Shown here: positions 1-8,144 of the stretch, piece after piece
How positions within the stretch are numbered: position 1 is the stretch's first letter
How the letters are laid out: the number at the start of each line of letters is the position of its first letter
Source: a virus
Strand: one strand, 5' to 3'
IMG/VR virus record: IMGVR_UViG_3300031162_000935
Location: 1-22,897 of that record
Length of the DNA: 22,897 nucleotides
Position numbers and translations under genes: made by a program
Notes under the pieces: generated by a model
The model's input: the letters and a program-made list of their open reading frames with translations, nothing else
Told to the model about the DNA's origin: nothing
Database searches by the model: none

Positions 1-92
1 ACATCAGCATTTGTAAGTACAACATCAGCATGAGTTAAAACAACGTCAGCATTAGTAATCACAACATCTGCATGAGTCAATACAACATCAGC
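1..92 (-). repeat. 21-bp tandem coding repeats (heptads)
   Basis: Four to five imperfect 21-bp units encode the heptad ADVV(L/I)T(N/H) in the fibre gene. Each unit starts acatcagcat or a one-base variant on the plus strand. The array continues beyond the left edge. Repeats of this kind expand and contract by recombination. Confidence 0.85.
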
Positions 93-638
93 TATTGTTT
101 GATTAGCATTTGTAAGAGCATTTAATATAGCTGAGTCAGTTGGTTGATTAGTACCAATACCTTTAGCTAAGTCATCTGCAACTAAATTTAATGCAACAGT
201 ATCATCAGCTACAACATTTAAAGCTATAGTATCTCCGGCAACAATATTAATAGCTATAGTATCACCAGCAACAGTTGTTATCACAGCACTGTCACCAGCT
301 ACAGTAATTACTTCAGCTTCAATACCAGCTACAATAACTATCTCATCAGCTATACTTGCAACGATAGCAATATCTGTTGGAGAAGTTACAAGCTCATTCG
401 GCTCATCAGCAACACGAACTTCAAGTTGTTGATATAGAGTTTGACTAAGTAACTGATTTAACACACATGAGTTATTAATCAGTTGATAATCATTAATATC
501 CATTTGAACCCATAAATCACTAGGTGAAACTTCTTGTCTCCAAACAGCCATGTGGTGTTTGGTTGCTATATGTTTAGTTGATGGAAAAGTTCTACCATCT
601 AACGCTGTCCCACTATAAAAACTTGATTGAATTGCCAT
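1..638 (-). CDS. Tail fibre protein, N-terminal 212 residues (partial)
   Basis: This is the first part of a fibre-type protein that runs off the left window edge. The start ATG (638-636) lies one base after the stop of the tail tubular B gene and has a strong upstream AAGGAGA site. Residues 1-90 look like a virion-attachment domain (VWRQEVSPSDLWVQMDINDY is the most distinctive stretch). Residues 91-160 form seven 10-residue repeats of the type xxVAGDTxAI. Residues 183-212 form heptads of the type ADVVLTN/ADVVLTH. Short-period repeats like these are typical of trimeric phage fibre shafts. The location directly downstream of the gp12 homologue supports a fibre or fibre-adaptor role at the tail. 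The receptor-binding part is outside the window. A tail spike or another repeat-rich virion protein is the alternative. Confidence 0.8.
   Translation of the reverse strand, partial: MAIQSSFYSGTALDGRTFPSTKHIATKHHMAVWRQEVSPSDLWVQMDINDYQLINNSCVLNQLLSQTLYQQLEVRVADEPNELVTSPTDIAIVASIADEIVIVAGIEAEVITVAGDSAVITTVAGDTIAINIVAGDTIALNVVADDTVALNLVADDLAKGIGTNQPTDSAILNALTNANQTIADVVLTHADVVITNADVVLTHADVVLTNAD
168..368 (-). repeat. 30-bp tandem coding repeats (10-residue periodicity)
   Basis: Seven 10-residue units (residues 91-160 of the fibre protein) share a VA(G/D)(D)xx pattern, with consecutive tenmers such as NIVAGDTIAL and NVVADDTVAL. The DNA is diverged between units, so the array is older than the heptad array next to it. 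It probably forms a beta-rich or coiled shaft segment. Confidence 0.75.
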
Positions 639-639
639 A

Positions 640-2859
640 TTATCTCCTTGAGTCTCGTTTAGTTAATGCGCCTTCATAACTAACCGTATTAATTCTAAAA
701 CCTACTATATCAGAGTTTGTAATACTTATTCTGATGTTCTTAGCGTCGCCATATACCATCGGTTTACGCTTAACGGTATATTTTGATTTAATAATTCTAC
801 TTGTTGCTCTTGCAACATCTTCAACTAATATGTTAAACATACTACCATCTTCACTTGAAATCTGAATTGTTTTAAATTTCAAGTGTCCACGAATATCTTT
901 ACCAGTTCTACCACCTTGTACCCATTCACCAATTTTAACTACTGTTGGAATTATAGTCTCATTATCAACAGTTGTAAAGTCATCAAGAAAATCTCCAAGA
1001 TAATCTTGTGGGAATATAGGACTTATTTCAAATTGGTCCTGGGAAACAAGACTTGCTGGTGCCATAACCCATACTTGAGAATTATCCCAAAGTTTTGAAT
1101 TATCCCAAATACCATCACCAACAACCCAATTGGTAGCTGCAACAGCTTTATTACGATTGATAAGTATGTTTAAATTACGACCTAAACTGAACGCATGATA
1201 GATACTACCATTATAAGTCCATTTGAACCATGCAGATTGCACTCTATCCGCACCATTATCATAATATTTATAAACCCATATAGTATCATCACTGACACTA
1301 CTTGTTAAAAATAACATATTGTTGATAGGGCTACCAGTTAACTTAGTAATCGTATTTGGAATATACGTTTGAACATGTGCTGAAACATCTATAGCTTCAG
1401 ACGATGTACTTGCAGCTCTAACTTCATATTGCATTACAGCTGTATACTCACCTCTAATTGCACAAAAGAAAATCTTATCATTCATAAACAACGGTCTAAC
1501 ATTAATGTTAATCTCATACGCTGATGTTTGAGAAATTTGAATATCTTTAGGGCTTAGAACTTTACCACCTTCTAACTTGAACTGAGCCTTGTCAGAGAAT
1601 AACATCATTGCATCTTCAAGATACGTAGCGTACTCTAATGATATAACTTTAGTTGTATCAACTGTTGCATCAATATAATCTGAGTCAAGTACGGCAGCCG
1701 TAGTCGTTCTCCAAAAGTTACCATATTCTCCAACTTCAGATAAGATAACTGTTCTTTCAGTAATAAACCCAAGTCTATTTTTAAAGAAGAATATATCTTT
1801 AATAGTTGGGTCTACATTATCAAGTGTCTCAATAAAACTTGGTGGTGGATTACTATCAGTATCACCAACTAAACCTTCGACCCAACCATCAAATACTTTA
1901 AATGTAAATGTATCATTAGCATTCCTAACTAGAATATGAGGCATTGTTTCCTCATCAATAAGATTAGAAATAGCTGGGTCCTTAGTCTCTTGCCATTGGC
2001 TACCAGCATAAGTTAACCAATATGTTGCAAAGTTATTTGTACCTGAACCAGTTATTTTAACTATAGCGTCAGCGAACCCTAGATTTTTAGGTAAGTCTGT
2101 ATTGAATTGAACCTTATAAGCCCAACCAAATGAAGCTTGATTACCCCAACTATCACTAGCATCAACAGTATCTATATTAGCAGTTACAGCTATTATTTTA
2201 ATAACACTACCTACAGCTGTAGCTGTGAAGTTAGCATTAGCATTAATTGTTGCAGCTAAAGCTGTTGCAGCTGCTGTAGTTGTAGTTTGAGACGTACTGG
2301 CTGTTACAGTGTTTGCATTTATATCTGTGACAGTTACATTGTATGTATACGCATTAGCCGCATTAGCAGACTTAATCCATACATATCCTTCTTTTAAATA
2401 TGTTGTACTTGTAGAACCAGCAGCTAATTGAGGAGATACTAATTTATTTGTAACAAATGTTGTATCTTTAACTGTTGTAGAAGCATAGCCATTACTACCA
2501 CCAAAAGGTGTTAAGTAAGCTTTAGCATTAACCTCATAAGTTAATCCAGCACCATCTTTATATACAGCACCAGTTAGTACATTTATAATCTCCATATCAC
2601 CATCAATAATATTAACACTATACTTTTCTTCTACTCCACCACCCGTACCTCTATCATAAGCATAAGAGTACATTGTTTGGTTAAGAGTTATTGCAGCATC
2701 TAATGCAAGTTTTTGAGTAGGGTTACGTTTAAGTAGTCCTCGGTCAAGTGTAGGATAGGCGTTAACCATTTCCTCTACTTGTGTATTCAATCTTTGCTCA
2801 GCTGATTGCTCGTTTACACCACCATAAAGTCCATCTAATTGATTTGATATTAAAGGCAT
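640..2859 (-). CDS. Tail tubular protein B (T7 gp12-like)
   Basis: This 739-aa protein is the T7 gp12-type nozzle protein that extends the portal-adaptor complex and closes the short tail. The N-terminus (MPLISNQLDGLYGGVNEQ) has the pattern expected of this family, in which a short run ending in GGVS/NEQ opens the protein. A central signature (FFFKNRLGFITERTVILSE, about residue 370) matches the family's conserved beta-propeller segment. Its length is close to the T7 protein (about 790 aa). A Thr/Ala-rich insertion near residues 150-250 accounts for divergence. The ATG follows the tubular A stop by one base. The stop (TAA at 642-640) sits one base from the fibre start, so the three tail genes are probably translated from one message. 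Confidence 0.93.
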   Translation of the reverse strand: MPLISNQLDGLYGGVNEQSAEQRLNTQVEEMVNAYPTLDRGLLKRNPTQKLALDAAITLNQTMYSYAYDRGTGGGVEEKYSVNIIDGDMEIINVLTGAVYKDGAGLTYEVNAKAYLTPFGGSNGYASTTVKDTTFVTNKLVSPQLAAGSTSTTYLKEGYVWIKSANAANAYTYNVTVTDINANTVTASTSQTTTTAAATALAATINANANFTATAVGSVIKIIAVTANIDTVDASDSWGNQASFGWAYKVQFNTDLPKNLGFADAIVKITGSGTNNFATYWLTYAGSQWQETKDPAISNLIDEETMPHILVRNANDTFTFKVFDGWVEGLVGDTDSNPPPSFIETLDNVDPTIKDIFFFKNRLGFITERTVILSEVGEYGNFWRTTTAAVLDSDYIDATVDTTKVISLEYATYLEDAMMLFSDKAQFKLEGGKVLSPKDIQISQTSAYEININVRPLFMNDKIFFCAIRGEYTAVMQYEVRAASTSSEAIDVSAHVQTYIPNTITKLTGSPINNMLFLTSSVSDDTIWVYKYYDNGADRVQSAWFKWTYNGSIYHAFSLGRNLNILINRNKAVAATNWVVGDGIWDNSKLWDNSQVWVMAPASLVSQDQFEISPIFPQDYLGDFLDDFTTVDNETIIPTVVKIGEWVQGGRTGKDIRGHLKFKTIQISSEDGSMFNILVEDVARATSRIIKSKYTVKRKPMVYGDAKNIRISITNSDIVGFRINTVSYEGALTKRDSRR

Positions 2860-2860
2860 A

Positions 2861-3451
2861 TTAGCTCATCACCAGGTTATCTGTACCGTATGTAGCTGTA
2901 AGCATATTATATTTACCAGTAAAACCTTCACTCCTACGAGCAATGATGTGTGCATCTTCTTCATCTGCTTGTGAATAACCATATACATTTGTATCCATAA
3001 CAGTACGCGCTTGAAATTTTCTAGCTGCTCTAATTGTGATGAAGTTTCTAATTGGGTGTGTTAAAGTATTGAAATCTAAATCCCAAATAACGTCCACACT
3101 TTGTGGTTCTTCAAATATTGCTGTCTGATTAGACTTGTCATATAGGTTCCAATTACGCATAATTAAATTACCATCGCTTGAAGATATATCTAATACGTTA
3201 GCTGGAATAGCTATAAAACCTTCGCTATCTTGAGGGAACGAATAAGCTGCATCAGAATTAAAATCCCAACCTTCAGCTAAAATTTCTTTTTTTGTTTCAA
3301 TAAGAACGCTTGATGCAACTTGAGCTTCTAATAATTCAGCTAATTCTACATCGTCTGCTACTGGTAATTCGTTAATCATCTGTAACATAACATTAATTGC
3401 TGCTAAAAAGAATTTACTTGAGTCGTATTGTGGGTCCAATGTTGTAGGCAT
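2861..3451 (-). CDS. Tail tubular protein A (T7 gp11-like adaptor)
   Basis: This 196-aa protein has the length and features of gp11, which forms the 12-fold ring between portal and gp12 nozzle. The segment ETKKEILAEGWDFNSD (about residues 52-67) is the family's conserved helix followed by GW-x-FN. The later TIRAARKFQARTV helix also fits. The start ATG has a TAGGAG site 6-7 bases upstream. It lies directly before the gp12-like gene and after a hairpin, in the position of T7 gene 11. Identification rests on motifs plus gene order. Confidence 0.92.
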   Translation of the reverse strand: MPTTLDPQYDSSKFFLAAINVMLQMINELPVADDVELAELLEAQVASSVLIETKKEILAEGWDFNSDAAYSFPQDSEGFIAIPANVLDISSSDGNLIMRNWNLYDKSNQTAIFEEPQSVDVIWDLDFNTLTHPIRNFITIRAARKFQARTVMDTNVYGYSQADEEDAHIIARRSEGFTGKYNMLTATYGTDNLVMS

Positions 3452-3468
3452 AACGCTCTCCTATAAAT

Positions 3469-3517
3469 AGATTTTGGCATCCCCACCGAGAGGAGGCTGG
3501 ATGGGGATTGAAAATCT
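3469..3517 (-). other. Long intercistronic hairpin before the tail tubular A gene
   Basis: Outer arms agatttt (3469-3475) and aaaatct (3511-3517) pair perfectly. Inner arms atcccca (3479-3485) and tggggat (3502-3508) pair as well, with extra C-C/G-G pairs near the loop. On the minus transcript no U-run follows; the next bases lead into the tubular A ribosome-binding site. The position matches the T7 Tphi terminator between head and tail genes. Without a U-run, partial attenuation or RNA processing is equally possible. Confidence 0.6.
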
Positions 3518-3528
3518 ACGTTAATAGA

Positions 3529-3981
3529 TTAAGATAATATAACATTCTGTAAAGCAGTTGATGACACGCTATCACACGGACCACCAATAGTAAAAGCTTC
3601 ACCAACTATCATATCAACAACTTTAGTTACAGCGTCATTACTTACGTAATCTGCTGTAATTGCAAGTGTGTCTAATGGAGCCGTTGTAAATGTAATCACA
3701 CCAGTAGATAGTACAACAGTGTAATCAGTCTTTGGAACTTCTACACCGTCTACATATACTACTAAGTCTTTTTCAGTTACCAATGGAATGTTGTTTACAG
3801 TGAAAGCAACTAAGATACCGTTACCGGTACCAATACTATCAGCTGTATGTGCTGTAAGTAACGTATAGTTAAAAGTGACAGCACCAGCGTCAATAGCTCT
3901 AATCTGTTTTTTAGGTCCAAGCGGAGTAGTTGCTGCTACTCCAATAAAACTTCCACCATGTATTTCAAATAACTCTGCCAT
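3529..3981 (-). CDS. Probable virion protein next to the capsid gene
   Basis: This is a 150-aa protein of unknown function. Residues about 55-110 carry a beta-rich module with the pattern VYVDGVEVP, then Y-x-V, then VITFTTAPLD and ITADY. That pattern recurs in many phage fibre, decoration and tail proteins as a small Ig-like or beta-sandwich unit. The gene sits between major capsid and tail tubular A, where head decoration proteins are common. I place the start at ATG 3981, which has AAGGGAT at good spacing, and not at the GTG directly before it. A capsid decoration or head-fibre role is inferred. Confidence 0.8.
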   Translation of the reverse strand: MAELFEIHGGSFIGVAATTPLGPKKQIRAIDAGAVTFNYTLLTAHTADSIGTGNGILVAFTVNNIPLVTEKDLVVYVDGVEVPKTDYTVVLSTGVITFTTAPLDTLAITADYVSNDAVTKVVDMIVGEAFTIGGPCDSVSSTALQNVILS

Positions 3982-3991
3982 CACTTATCCC

Positions 3992-4918
3992 TTATACGTT
4001 CTTAATAGAAACAGAACACTGAGGTCTAAGAGCACCCATACCATTTGAGAAGTAAGCATTGATAAGCTTCGCGTTAAGGAAGTCAGGTTGCTCGTTGATG
4101 TCAACTTGCACGTCCCATAGCTTAACGATACCAGCAGCTTCTTCACAGAATGCTTGAGCGATAAGTCCAGCTGTTGCCGGAATGTTGTTTGTTTGGAATA
4201 CCGTAGCACCACCAACCATTTTAACATCACCAATATCAAGACCACCATTGTTAGCTGTGTAATCAGCTGAAACAATTGTCAATGCTTGAGGTAAGTATTG
4301 AAAGTTTGTTGGAGAAATACCAACATAAATATCATCTTGAACATCAGCTGAACGAATAGCTGCAACTGCTGCATAAATAGACTCGACAATTTCTTGACCA
4401 AGTAATGTAGCTGTAGCTGCTGCCGCTGCTCCACCAGGAAGTGCTGTATTTGTAACAGTTGAACCATTACCATTTGAAACAAGACCAGTTGCTAAAGACG
4501 ATGCTTCAACTGCTGCTGATGCTTTACGGTCAATAGCATTTGCTAAACGTGTACCAAGTTGACGTACATTCATTGCGATTGTATCGTAACGAGCTACAGC
4601 TTGTTCCCATTTGTCAATTCTACGTGACTCATATTGAGGTCTGTCAAGTGGAATAGAAACCTCATCTTGTGTACCGTTGTTCACATTAACTTGTGTACCA
4701 CGTGGGTATTCAGCTAAGTTACCATCAGTAATATCTTCTTTACCTTCGATAATGAATGAACCAGCAGAAGCTCCGCCGTCAATAACATCAGTTCTAAGTA
4801 AATCCATATAACGTGTTGCACGTTCCTTAGCTTCAAGAACGTCTAATGTAACGTCTCTTTCTAAGTCTGCTGCCGAGTCTGTACCAGTGTTTACGGGAGT
4901 TGCTCCAGTGTAAGCCAT
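3992..4918 (-). CDS. Major capsid protein (T7 gp10A-like)
   Basis: This 308-aa protein forms the icosahedral shell. It is identified by position (downstream of portal and scaffold, upstream of tubular proteins), by a length typical of T7-group capsids and by its N-terminal layout: DVLEAKERATRYMDLLRTDV (residues about 25-44), then a Gly/Ser loop and a GKED segment, corresponding to the helix and E-loop of HK97-fold gp10 proteins. Residues 90-130 (DKWEQAVARYD...RQLGTRLANAIDRKASAA) form the spine-like helices. Ile/Leu-rich beta segments and Ala-rich helices make up the rest. The ATG has an AAAGGAC site, which is itself part of a long inverted repeat (see 4921-5000). The gene has its own upstream promoter candidate, as expected for the most abundant virion protein. 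Confidence 0.9.
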   Translation of the reverse strand: MAYTGATPVNTGTDSAADLERDVTLDVLEAKERATRYMDLLRTDVIDGGASAGSFIIEGKEDITDGNLAEYPRGTQVNVNNGTQDEVSIPLDRPQYESRRIDKWEQAVARYDTIAMNVRQLGTRLANAIDRKASAAVEASSLATGLVSNGNGSTVTNTALPGGAAAAATATLLGQEIVESIYAAVAAIRSADVQDDIYVGISPTNFQYLPQALTIVSADYTANNGGLDIGDVKMVGGATVFQTNNIPATAGLIAQAFCEEAAGIVKLWDVQVDINEQPDFLNAKLINAYFSNGMGALRPQCSVSIKNV

Positions 4919-4920
4919 GA

Positions 4921-5000
4921 TTTGTCCTTTGCTCTTTCGAGTCTTTTTAATTTGTTGATTAGTTAGTGTTAAACCAAGTCACAAATTCGCAAAGGACAAA
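4921..5000 (-). promoter_or_regulatory. Capsid mRNA leader that can sequester the ribosome-binding site
   Basis: Positions 4921-4932 and 4989-5000 are perfect 12-base inverted repeats. In the minus-strand message this pairs TTTGTCCTTTGC with GCAAAGGACAAA. The latter contains the capsid Shine-Dalgarno AAAGGAC and ends two bases before the ATG. Inside lie a second perfect 7-bp pairing (4949-4955 with 4981-4987) and a 3-bp hairpin with GAAA loop (4932-4941). Together they predict a branched fold that hides the ribosome site. The pairing is seen in sequence; the regulatory role is inferred. Confidence 0.65.
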
Positions 5001-5037
5001 ACCACGCAATTGTAGAGTTGTTTTTGAAGATGTTTTA

Positions 5038-5061
5038 ATGTTAGGTTGTGAAATCTAACAT
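5038..5061 (-). other. Small hairpin in the capsid leader
   Basis: Seven perfect base pairs (ATGTTAG with CTAACAT) enclose a 10-base loop. It lies just downstream of the promoter-like 11-mer at 5075-5085, so it would be near the 5' end of a capsid transcript and could protect it. Confidence 0.4.
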
Positions 5062-5074
5062 AATCGATAAGAAA

Positions 5075-5085
5075 AGTATATCATA
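5075..5085 (-). promoter_or_regulatory. Extended -10 promoter candidate for the capsid gene
   Basis: The minus strand reads TATGATATACT, an extended -10 element (TGn plus TATACT). A TTGGAG hexamer lies 17 bases upstream as a weak -35. The same 11-mer recurs before the late operon (8981-8991) and before the primase (13275-13285). Here it also lies inside a perfect 9-bp inverted repeat (5071-5079 with 5083-5091), which could be an operator or a weak hairpin after the scaffold stop. It is in the place of the T7 phi10 promoter. Confidence 0.5.
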
Positions 5086-5093
5086 CTTTTCTT

Positions 5094-5930
5094 TTATCTC
5101 CAAACTTTATCAGGAGTTAGAGCTAATCTTTGTCTATATTTAGCTTTATCAGCACTAGAAGCAGTGCGACTATCAGCATATCTTTTGTCTTTAAGTAACT
5201 CAGATTTACTTTCATAAGGCTTGATACTGTTGACAGATGCTGGTCCATTACCACGAACTCTGTCCGTAGGTTGAGTATTCCCACCCTCGCCAATACCCTT
5301 CTCATACATAACTTGAAGACCAACCATTAATGCTTGACTATGGTTAGGGTCCTGAATACTGTGATTAAATTGTACCTTCTCTTCAGGGCTCATGTTTTGA
5401 GCATGGTAATCCATTATGATGTCATAGTTTTCTTGACCACCAACGTATGAAGCATTTTTATCAAGAGACTCTTTGAGTTCATAAGCTCCAACTTTAATCT
5501 CCATTTCTGTAAGACCAGCTTCAACTAATGCAGCTTTAATATCATCAGTTACAACCATGCCACCTTCAATAAATGCTGGTGCTAACTCACGCATCACATC
5601 TTCTTGCTTCTGTTTAGCTTGTTGTTCAGCAACTGTTGTAGCTATATCAGCATCAGTTTGCTTAGTAGTGTCAGCAACTTCTCTTTTCAGATTAGCGTAC
5701 TTATCTTCAATAGCTTTAATATGGTCAGCCATTTGTGTAGGTGTATCCCACTTACCACCAAACTTACCATCAGTTAAGTCTTCAGGTTTAACTTCAAAAG
5801 CTACTGGTGCTGGGTCACTAGGTAAATTTGTTGCTGGTACTACTGGTGGTTCTCCAGCTGGTGCGCCACCTCCGACTGGTGGTTCTCCACCAGTTTCAGG
5901 GTCCATAAATGTATGTGTATTAAATTTCAT
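5094..5930 (-). CDS. Capsid assembly scaffolding protein (T7 gp9-like)
   Basis: This 278-aa acidic protein is the internal scaffold for procapsid assembly. Its N-terminal 45 residues are Pro/Gly-rich and disordered. A helical charged segment follows (residues about 65-125). The segment VGGQENYDIIMDYHAQNMSP (about residues 163-182) matches the conserved GG-x-E-x-YD...W/YA-x-xxL/MS block of the gp9 family. A basic C-terminus (SSADKAKYRQRLALTPDKVW) is typical of the capsid-binding end of scaffolds. The ATG at 5930 has a strong AGAGGAGG site. The preceding gene's frame is continuous with this one apart from three amber codons (see the findings). The gene ends in TAA just before the capsid promoter region. 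Confidence 0.88.
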   Translation of the reverse strand: MKFNTHTFMDPETGGEPPVGGGAPAGEPPVVPATNLPSDPAPVAFEVKPEDLTDGKFGGKWDTPTQMADHIKAIEDKYANLKREVADTTKQTDADIATTVAEQQAKQKQEDVMRELAPAFIEGGMVVTDDIKAALVEAGLTEMEIKVGAYELKESLDKNASYVGGQENYDIIMDYHAQNMSPEEKVQFNHSIQDPNHSQALMVGLQVMYEKGIGEGGNTQPTDRVRGNGPASVNSIKPYESKSELLKDKRYADSRTASSADKAKYRQRLALTPDKVWR

Positions 5931-5954
5931 AATATTTCCTCCTCTCTACTACGA

Positions 5955-6494
5955 CTATCTAAAGAAGTCGTTTTTAAAATTGACCTTGATAGGTCTGTCA
6001 CGAAGCTCAGCTTTACTTAGTTTCCACACAAGTTGCGTCATTTCTTTCTCAGTCATTTGCCATTTCTCCATCAACATAGATGGTGTCCAATGTGAATTGA
6101 TGTAAGCTCTAAGCTCTTCAATAGTTGCTACAACTTTAACACCTTTCTCACCACCGTATCTAGTACGACCAGCTGCAAGTGAGTATTCTTCATACTCAGG
6201 TTGTGTCATTGTTGCCATAAACTTCTCAGGTTTAGTAATCACTTCACCTTCAAGAGCTTTCTTTTTAACAGTTTTAGTTTTTGGCTTAGTGTCATCAAAC
6301 TCATCGTCTCCACCATCTTCACCATCATTAGCCGTTTGAGCCAGGTCATATTCTTTAGCAAGTTTAACAACTTCCTGATACTTAACCGGCTCTTCCTCTG
6401 TACTGATATGTTCAGCAATTGCTTTAGGTTTTAAACCCTCAGTCCTTAGACGTATAATCGTCTCTATTTTAGTTTCGTCTTCTATATTTGGCAT
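5955..6494 (-). CDS. Unknown 179-aa protein between portal and scaffold
   Basis: I do not recognise this protein. Residues 8-50 (IETIIRLRTEGLKPKAIAEH and following) look like a helix-turn-helix of the kind seen in terminase small subunits and regulators. An acidic disordered linker follows (residues 55-70), then a Lys-rich stretch. The C-terminal domain has Trp-containing helices (HWTPSMLMEKWQMTEKEM) and ends in a basic tail. The start has an AAGGAGG site. It ends in TAG followed by two more in-frame TAG codons. Its place next to portal and scaffold suggests a role in head assembly or DNA packaging. A small terminase-like function is possible but not shown. Confidence 0.8.
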   Translation of the reverse strand: MPNIEDETKIETIIRLRTEGLKPKAIAEHISTEEEPVKYQEVVKLAKEYDLAQTANDGEDGGDDEFDDTKPKTKTVKKKALEGEVITKPEKFMATMTQPEYEEYSLAAGRTRYGGEKGVKVVATIEELRAYINSHWTPSMLMEKWQMTEKEMTQLVWKLSKAELRDRPIKVNFKNDFFR

Positions 6495-6528
6495 AATAGC
6501 CTCCTTAATTATGTGTCATAAACACTAG

Positions 6529-6552
6529 ACAACCATCGGTTAGGATGGTTGT
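6529..6552. other. 9-bp perfect hairpin between head genes
   Basis: Arms acaaccatc (6529-6537) and gatggttgt (6544-6552) pair perfectly around a 6-base loop. No U-run follows on the minus strand, so it is more likely an RNA-processing or stability element than a complete terminator. Confidence 0.5.
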
Positions 6553-6558
6553 AAGTAT

Positions 6559-6627
6559 TTACTTTTTCTTAACTTTTTTTCTCTGAGGTATTTTACCCTG
6601 AGTTACTTTAATTTCTTTCTCAGCCAT
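6559..6627 (-). CDS. 22-aa lysine-rich peptide downstream of portal
   Basis: The frame encodes MAEKEIKVTQGKIPQRKKVK plus two more lysines and a TAA. Its ATG overlaps the portal stop (TAATG), and GGGAGG lies about ten bases upstream, so translation is plausible. The tail is strongly basic (nine lysines and one arginine in 22 residues), which would allow nucleic-acid or capsid contact. It is far below normal gene-finding cutoffs, and no homologue is known to me. Conservation of this frame in relatives would decide whether it is real. Confidence 0.45.
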   Translation of the reverse strand: MAEKEIKVTQGKIPQRKKVKKK

Positions 6628-8144
6628 TACTGTGGTCCTCCCGCTTGTGGATTTGCTACATTTTTACCAGCCTCTTGACCAGCTGACTTAGCACCCTCTT
6701 CAACTAATGTGCGTTCAGCAGCAGCTTCTTGAGCTGCCTTTTGTTCAGTCTGAACCTCTTGAGAAGTTTTGATAAGTCCAACAGTATTGATACCATCGAA
6801 TGATGCGTAACGTTGTAGAACCTCATTCTCTTTAATCCAATGATTAAGTTGTAACGATGTAACACGTTGCATAAAGTTGTCTTGTTTTTGAGCTTCTTGT
6901 GAACGACCAAGTGCGTCAAGTCCAGTAAGGACATCAACATCAACTGCATCAAAAGTAATATTCAACTCATCCATTACTTTAGTAACAATCCACTTTGACC
7001 ATTTTAAAGCCATCTTAGAATAGACACCAGCAAGAGTTGAAGCCTCAAGTTGTTGAGCCATAACTCTAATCTCTTCTGCTGTAACACGCTCAGCATCACG
7101 TTGAACAGAACCAGTGTCAAGGAAGTTAGCTTGTAACTCTCTTTTAATAACACCTTCTCTATTATTAGACACCTCAAAGTCAAAGTTCTTTTGTAGTTGG
7201 AACGATGTAACGTCATCAGCATGACCATCAATAACTGCACCATTGGCAGCCTCAGTTAAATCTTTCTTGCGTGTACGACCACCACGTTGATTAACTAATA
7301 GAACTGACTTAGCTGCGATAACCGCACCCTCAGTATTCAGTTTAGCTAGTTTATCAACTTGTTGCATATCAGGATAGTAGTCTTCTGCGAATGGTCTGTG
7401 GTATGCGTCACCTTGTACCCAGTTCCAACCGAAGTATCTGAATGGAAGAGCGTCATAGTCAGCATAAGTTTTCTCTATACCAACCGCATCGCCATCAATA
7501 TCTTGTTTCATTATCCACTTGTTAGTATCTTTATCGAGAGCAAGTAATGTATACAGTTCATATTCGTCCTTTTCTTCTTTAGCTTCAATACCATCAGGTA
7601 ACTTTTGTAGCTTCTCTACTATACACATAGCTAAAGGCTCTCCACGAGAGTCGAGTTTAACTACAAATGTACGAAGTGGGAATATCGTCATCCCGGCACG
7701 GTCATTCTTCTCAACGATGACTGAACCTACAACTATTTGTTGAAGTAACATATCAAATAATGATGAACGAATTTGCTGGTTCTCTATCTCACTAGAGATA
7801 GCATCTGTATTAAGAGATAGGTTTTGACGTACACGCTCTATAGCTGTCTCGTTGCCTTGAAACAACTGAACCATAGCTATTGCATCAGGTTTAAGTCTAA
7901 AGCTAGAAGTAGCTGGTGGCAACAACGCCATACCCATTTTAGCTTTTAGGTTATTAATCTGTCTACCATTGAATGATTGTGACACAGACTTGAACAACTC
8001 TGTACCACCATCACTACCATCAGCTCTAAACACATAAGGTAAAGAGACTTCAGCGATAGCTTGTGCTCTACTCTCATAAGGTAAACGGTCACTTGTGTTA
8101 CTATTATAGAATGCACTAGGAACTGTGTTGGCTATATCAATCAT
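6627..8144 (-). CDS. Portal / head-tail connector protein (T7 gp8-like)
   Basis: This 505-aa protein forms the dodecameric portal through which DNA is packaged and ejected. It has the length of gp8 (about 535 aa). The N-terminal region shows the family layout: SRAQAIAEVSLPYVF (residues 25-39), then the NNLKAKMGMALLPPATSSFR stretch (about residues 63-82), where T7-type portals have a conserved L-x-x-K/M-x-x-x-LFPP-x-xx-FF. A long Gln-rich helix (about residues 350-375, TAEEIRVMAQQLEASTLAGV) fits the clip/stem helix. The C-terminus is Ala/Glu/Gln-rich. The start ATG overlaps the preceding 58-aa gene's TGA (ATGA) and has AAGGTGG upstream. Confidence 0.93.
   Translation of the reverse strand: MIDIANTVPSAFYNSNTSDRLPYESRAQAIAEVSLPYVFRADGSDGGTELFKSVSQSFNGRQINNLKAKMGMALLPPATSSFRLKPDAIAMVQLFQGNETAIERVRQNLSLNTDAISSEIENQQIRSSLFDMLLQQIVVGSVIVEKNDRAGMTIFPLRTFVVKLDSRGEPLAMCIVEKLQKLPDGIEAKEEKDEYELYTLLALDKDTNKWIMKQDIDGDAVGIEKTYADYDALPFRYFGWNWVQGDAYHRPFAEDYYPDMQQVDKLAKLNTEGAVIAAKSVLLVNQRGGRTRKKDLTEAANGAVIDGHADDVTSFQLQKNFDFEVSNNREGVIKRELQANFLDTGSVQRDAERVTAEEIRVMAQQLEASTLAGVYSKMALKWSKWIVTKVMDELNITFDAVDVDVLTGLDALGRSQEAQKQDNFMQRVTSLQLNHWIKENEVLQRYASFDGINTVGLIKTSQEVQTEQKAAQEAAAERTLVEEGAKSAGQEAGKNVANPQAGGPQ

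Noticed and set aside
5557-6105. A 182-residue open frame on the plus strand, opposite the scaffold and 179-aa genes
   Set aside because: It is antisense to two well-supported genes, crosses their boundary, has low-complexity Ser/Pro-rich sequence from codon bias of the other strand, and has no ribosome site.
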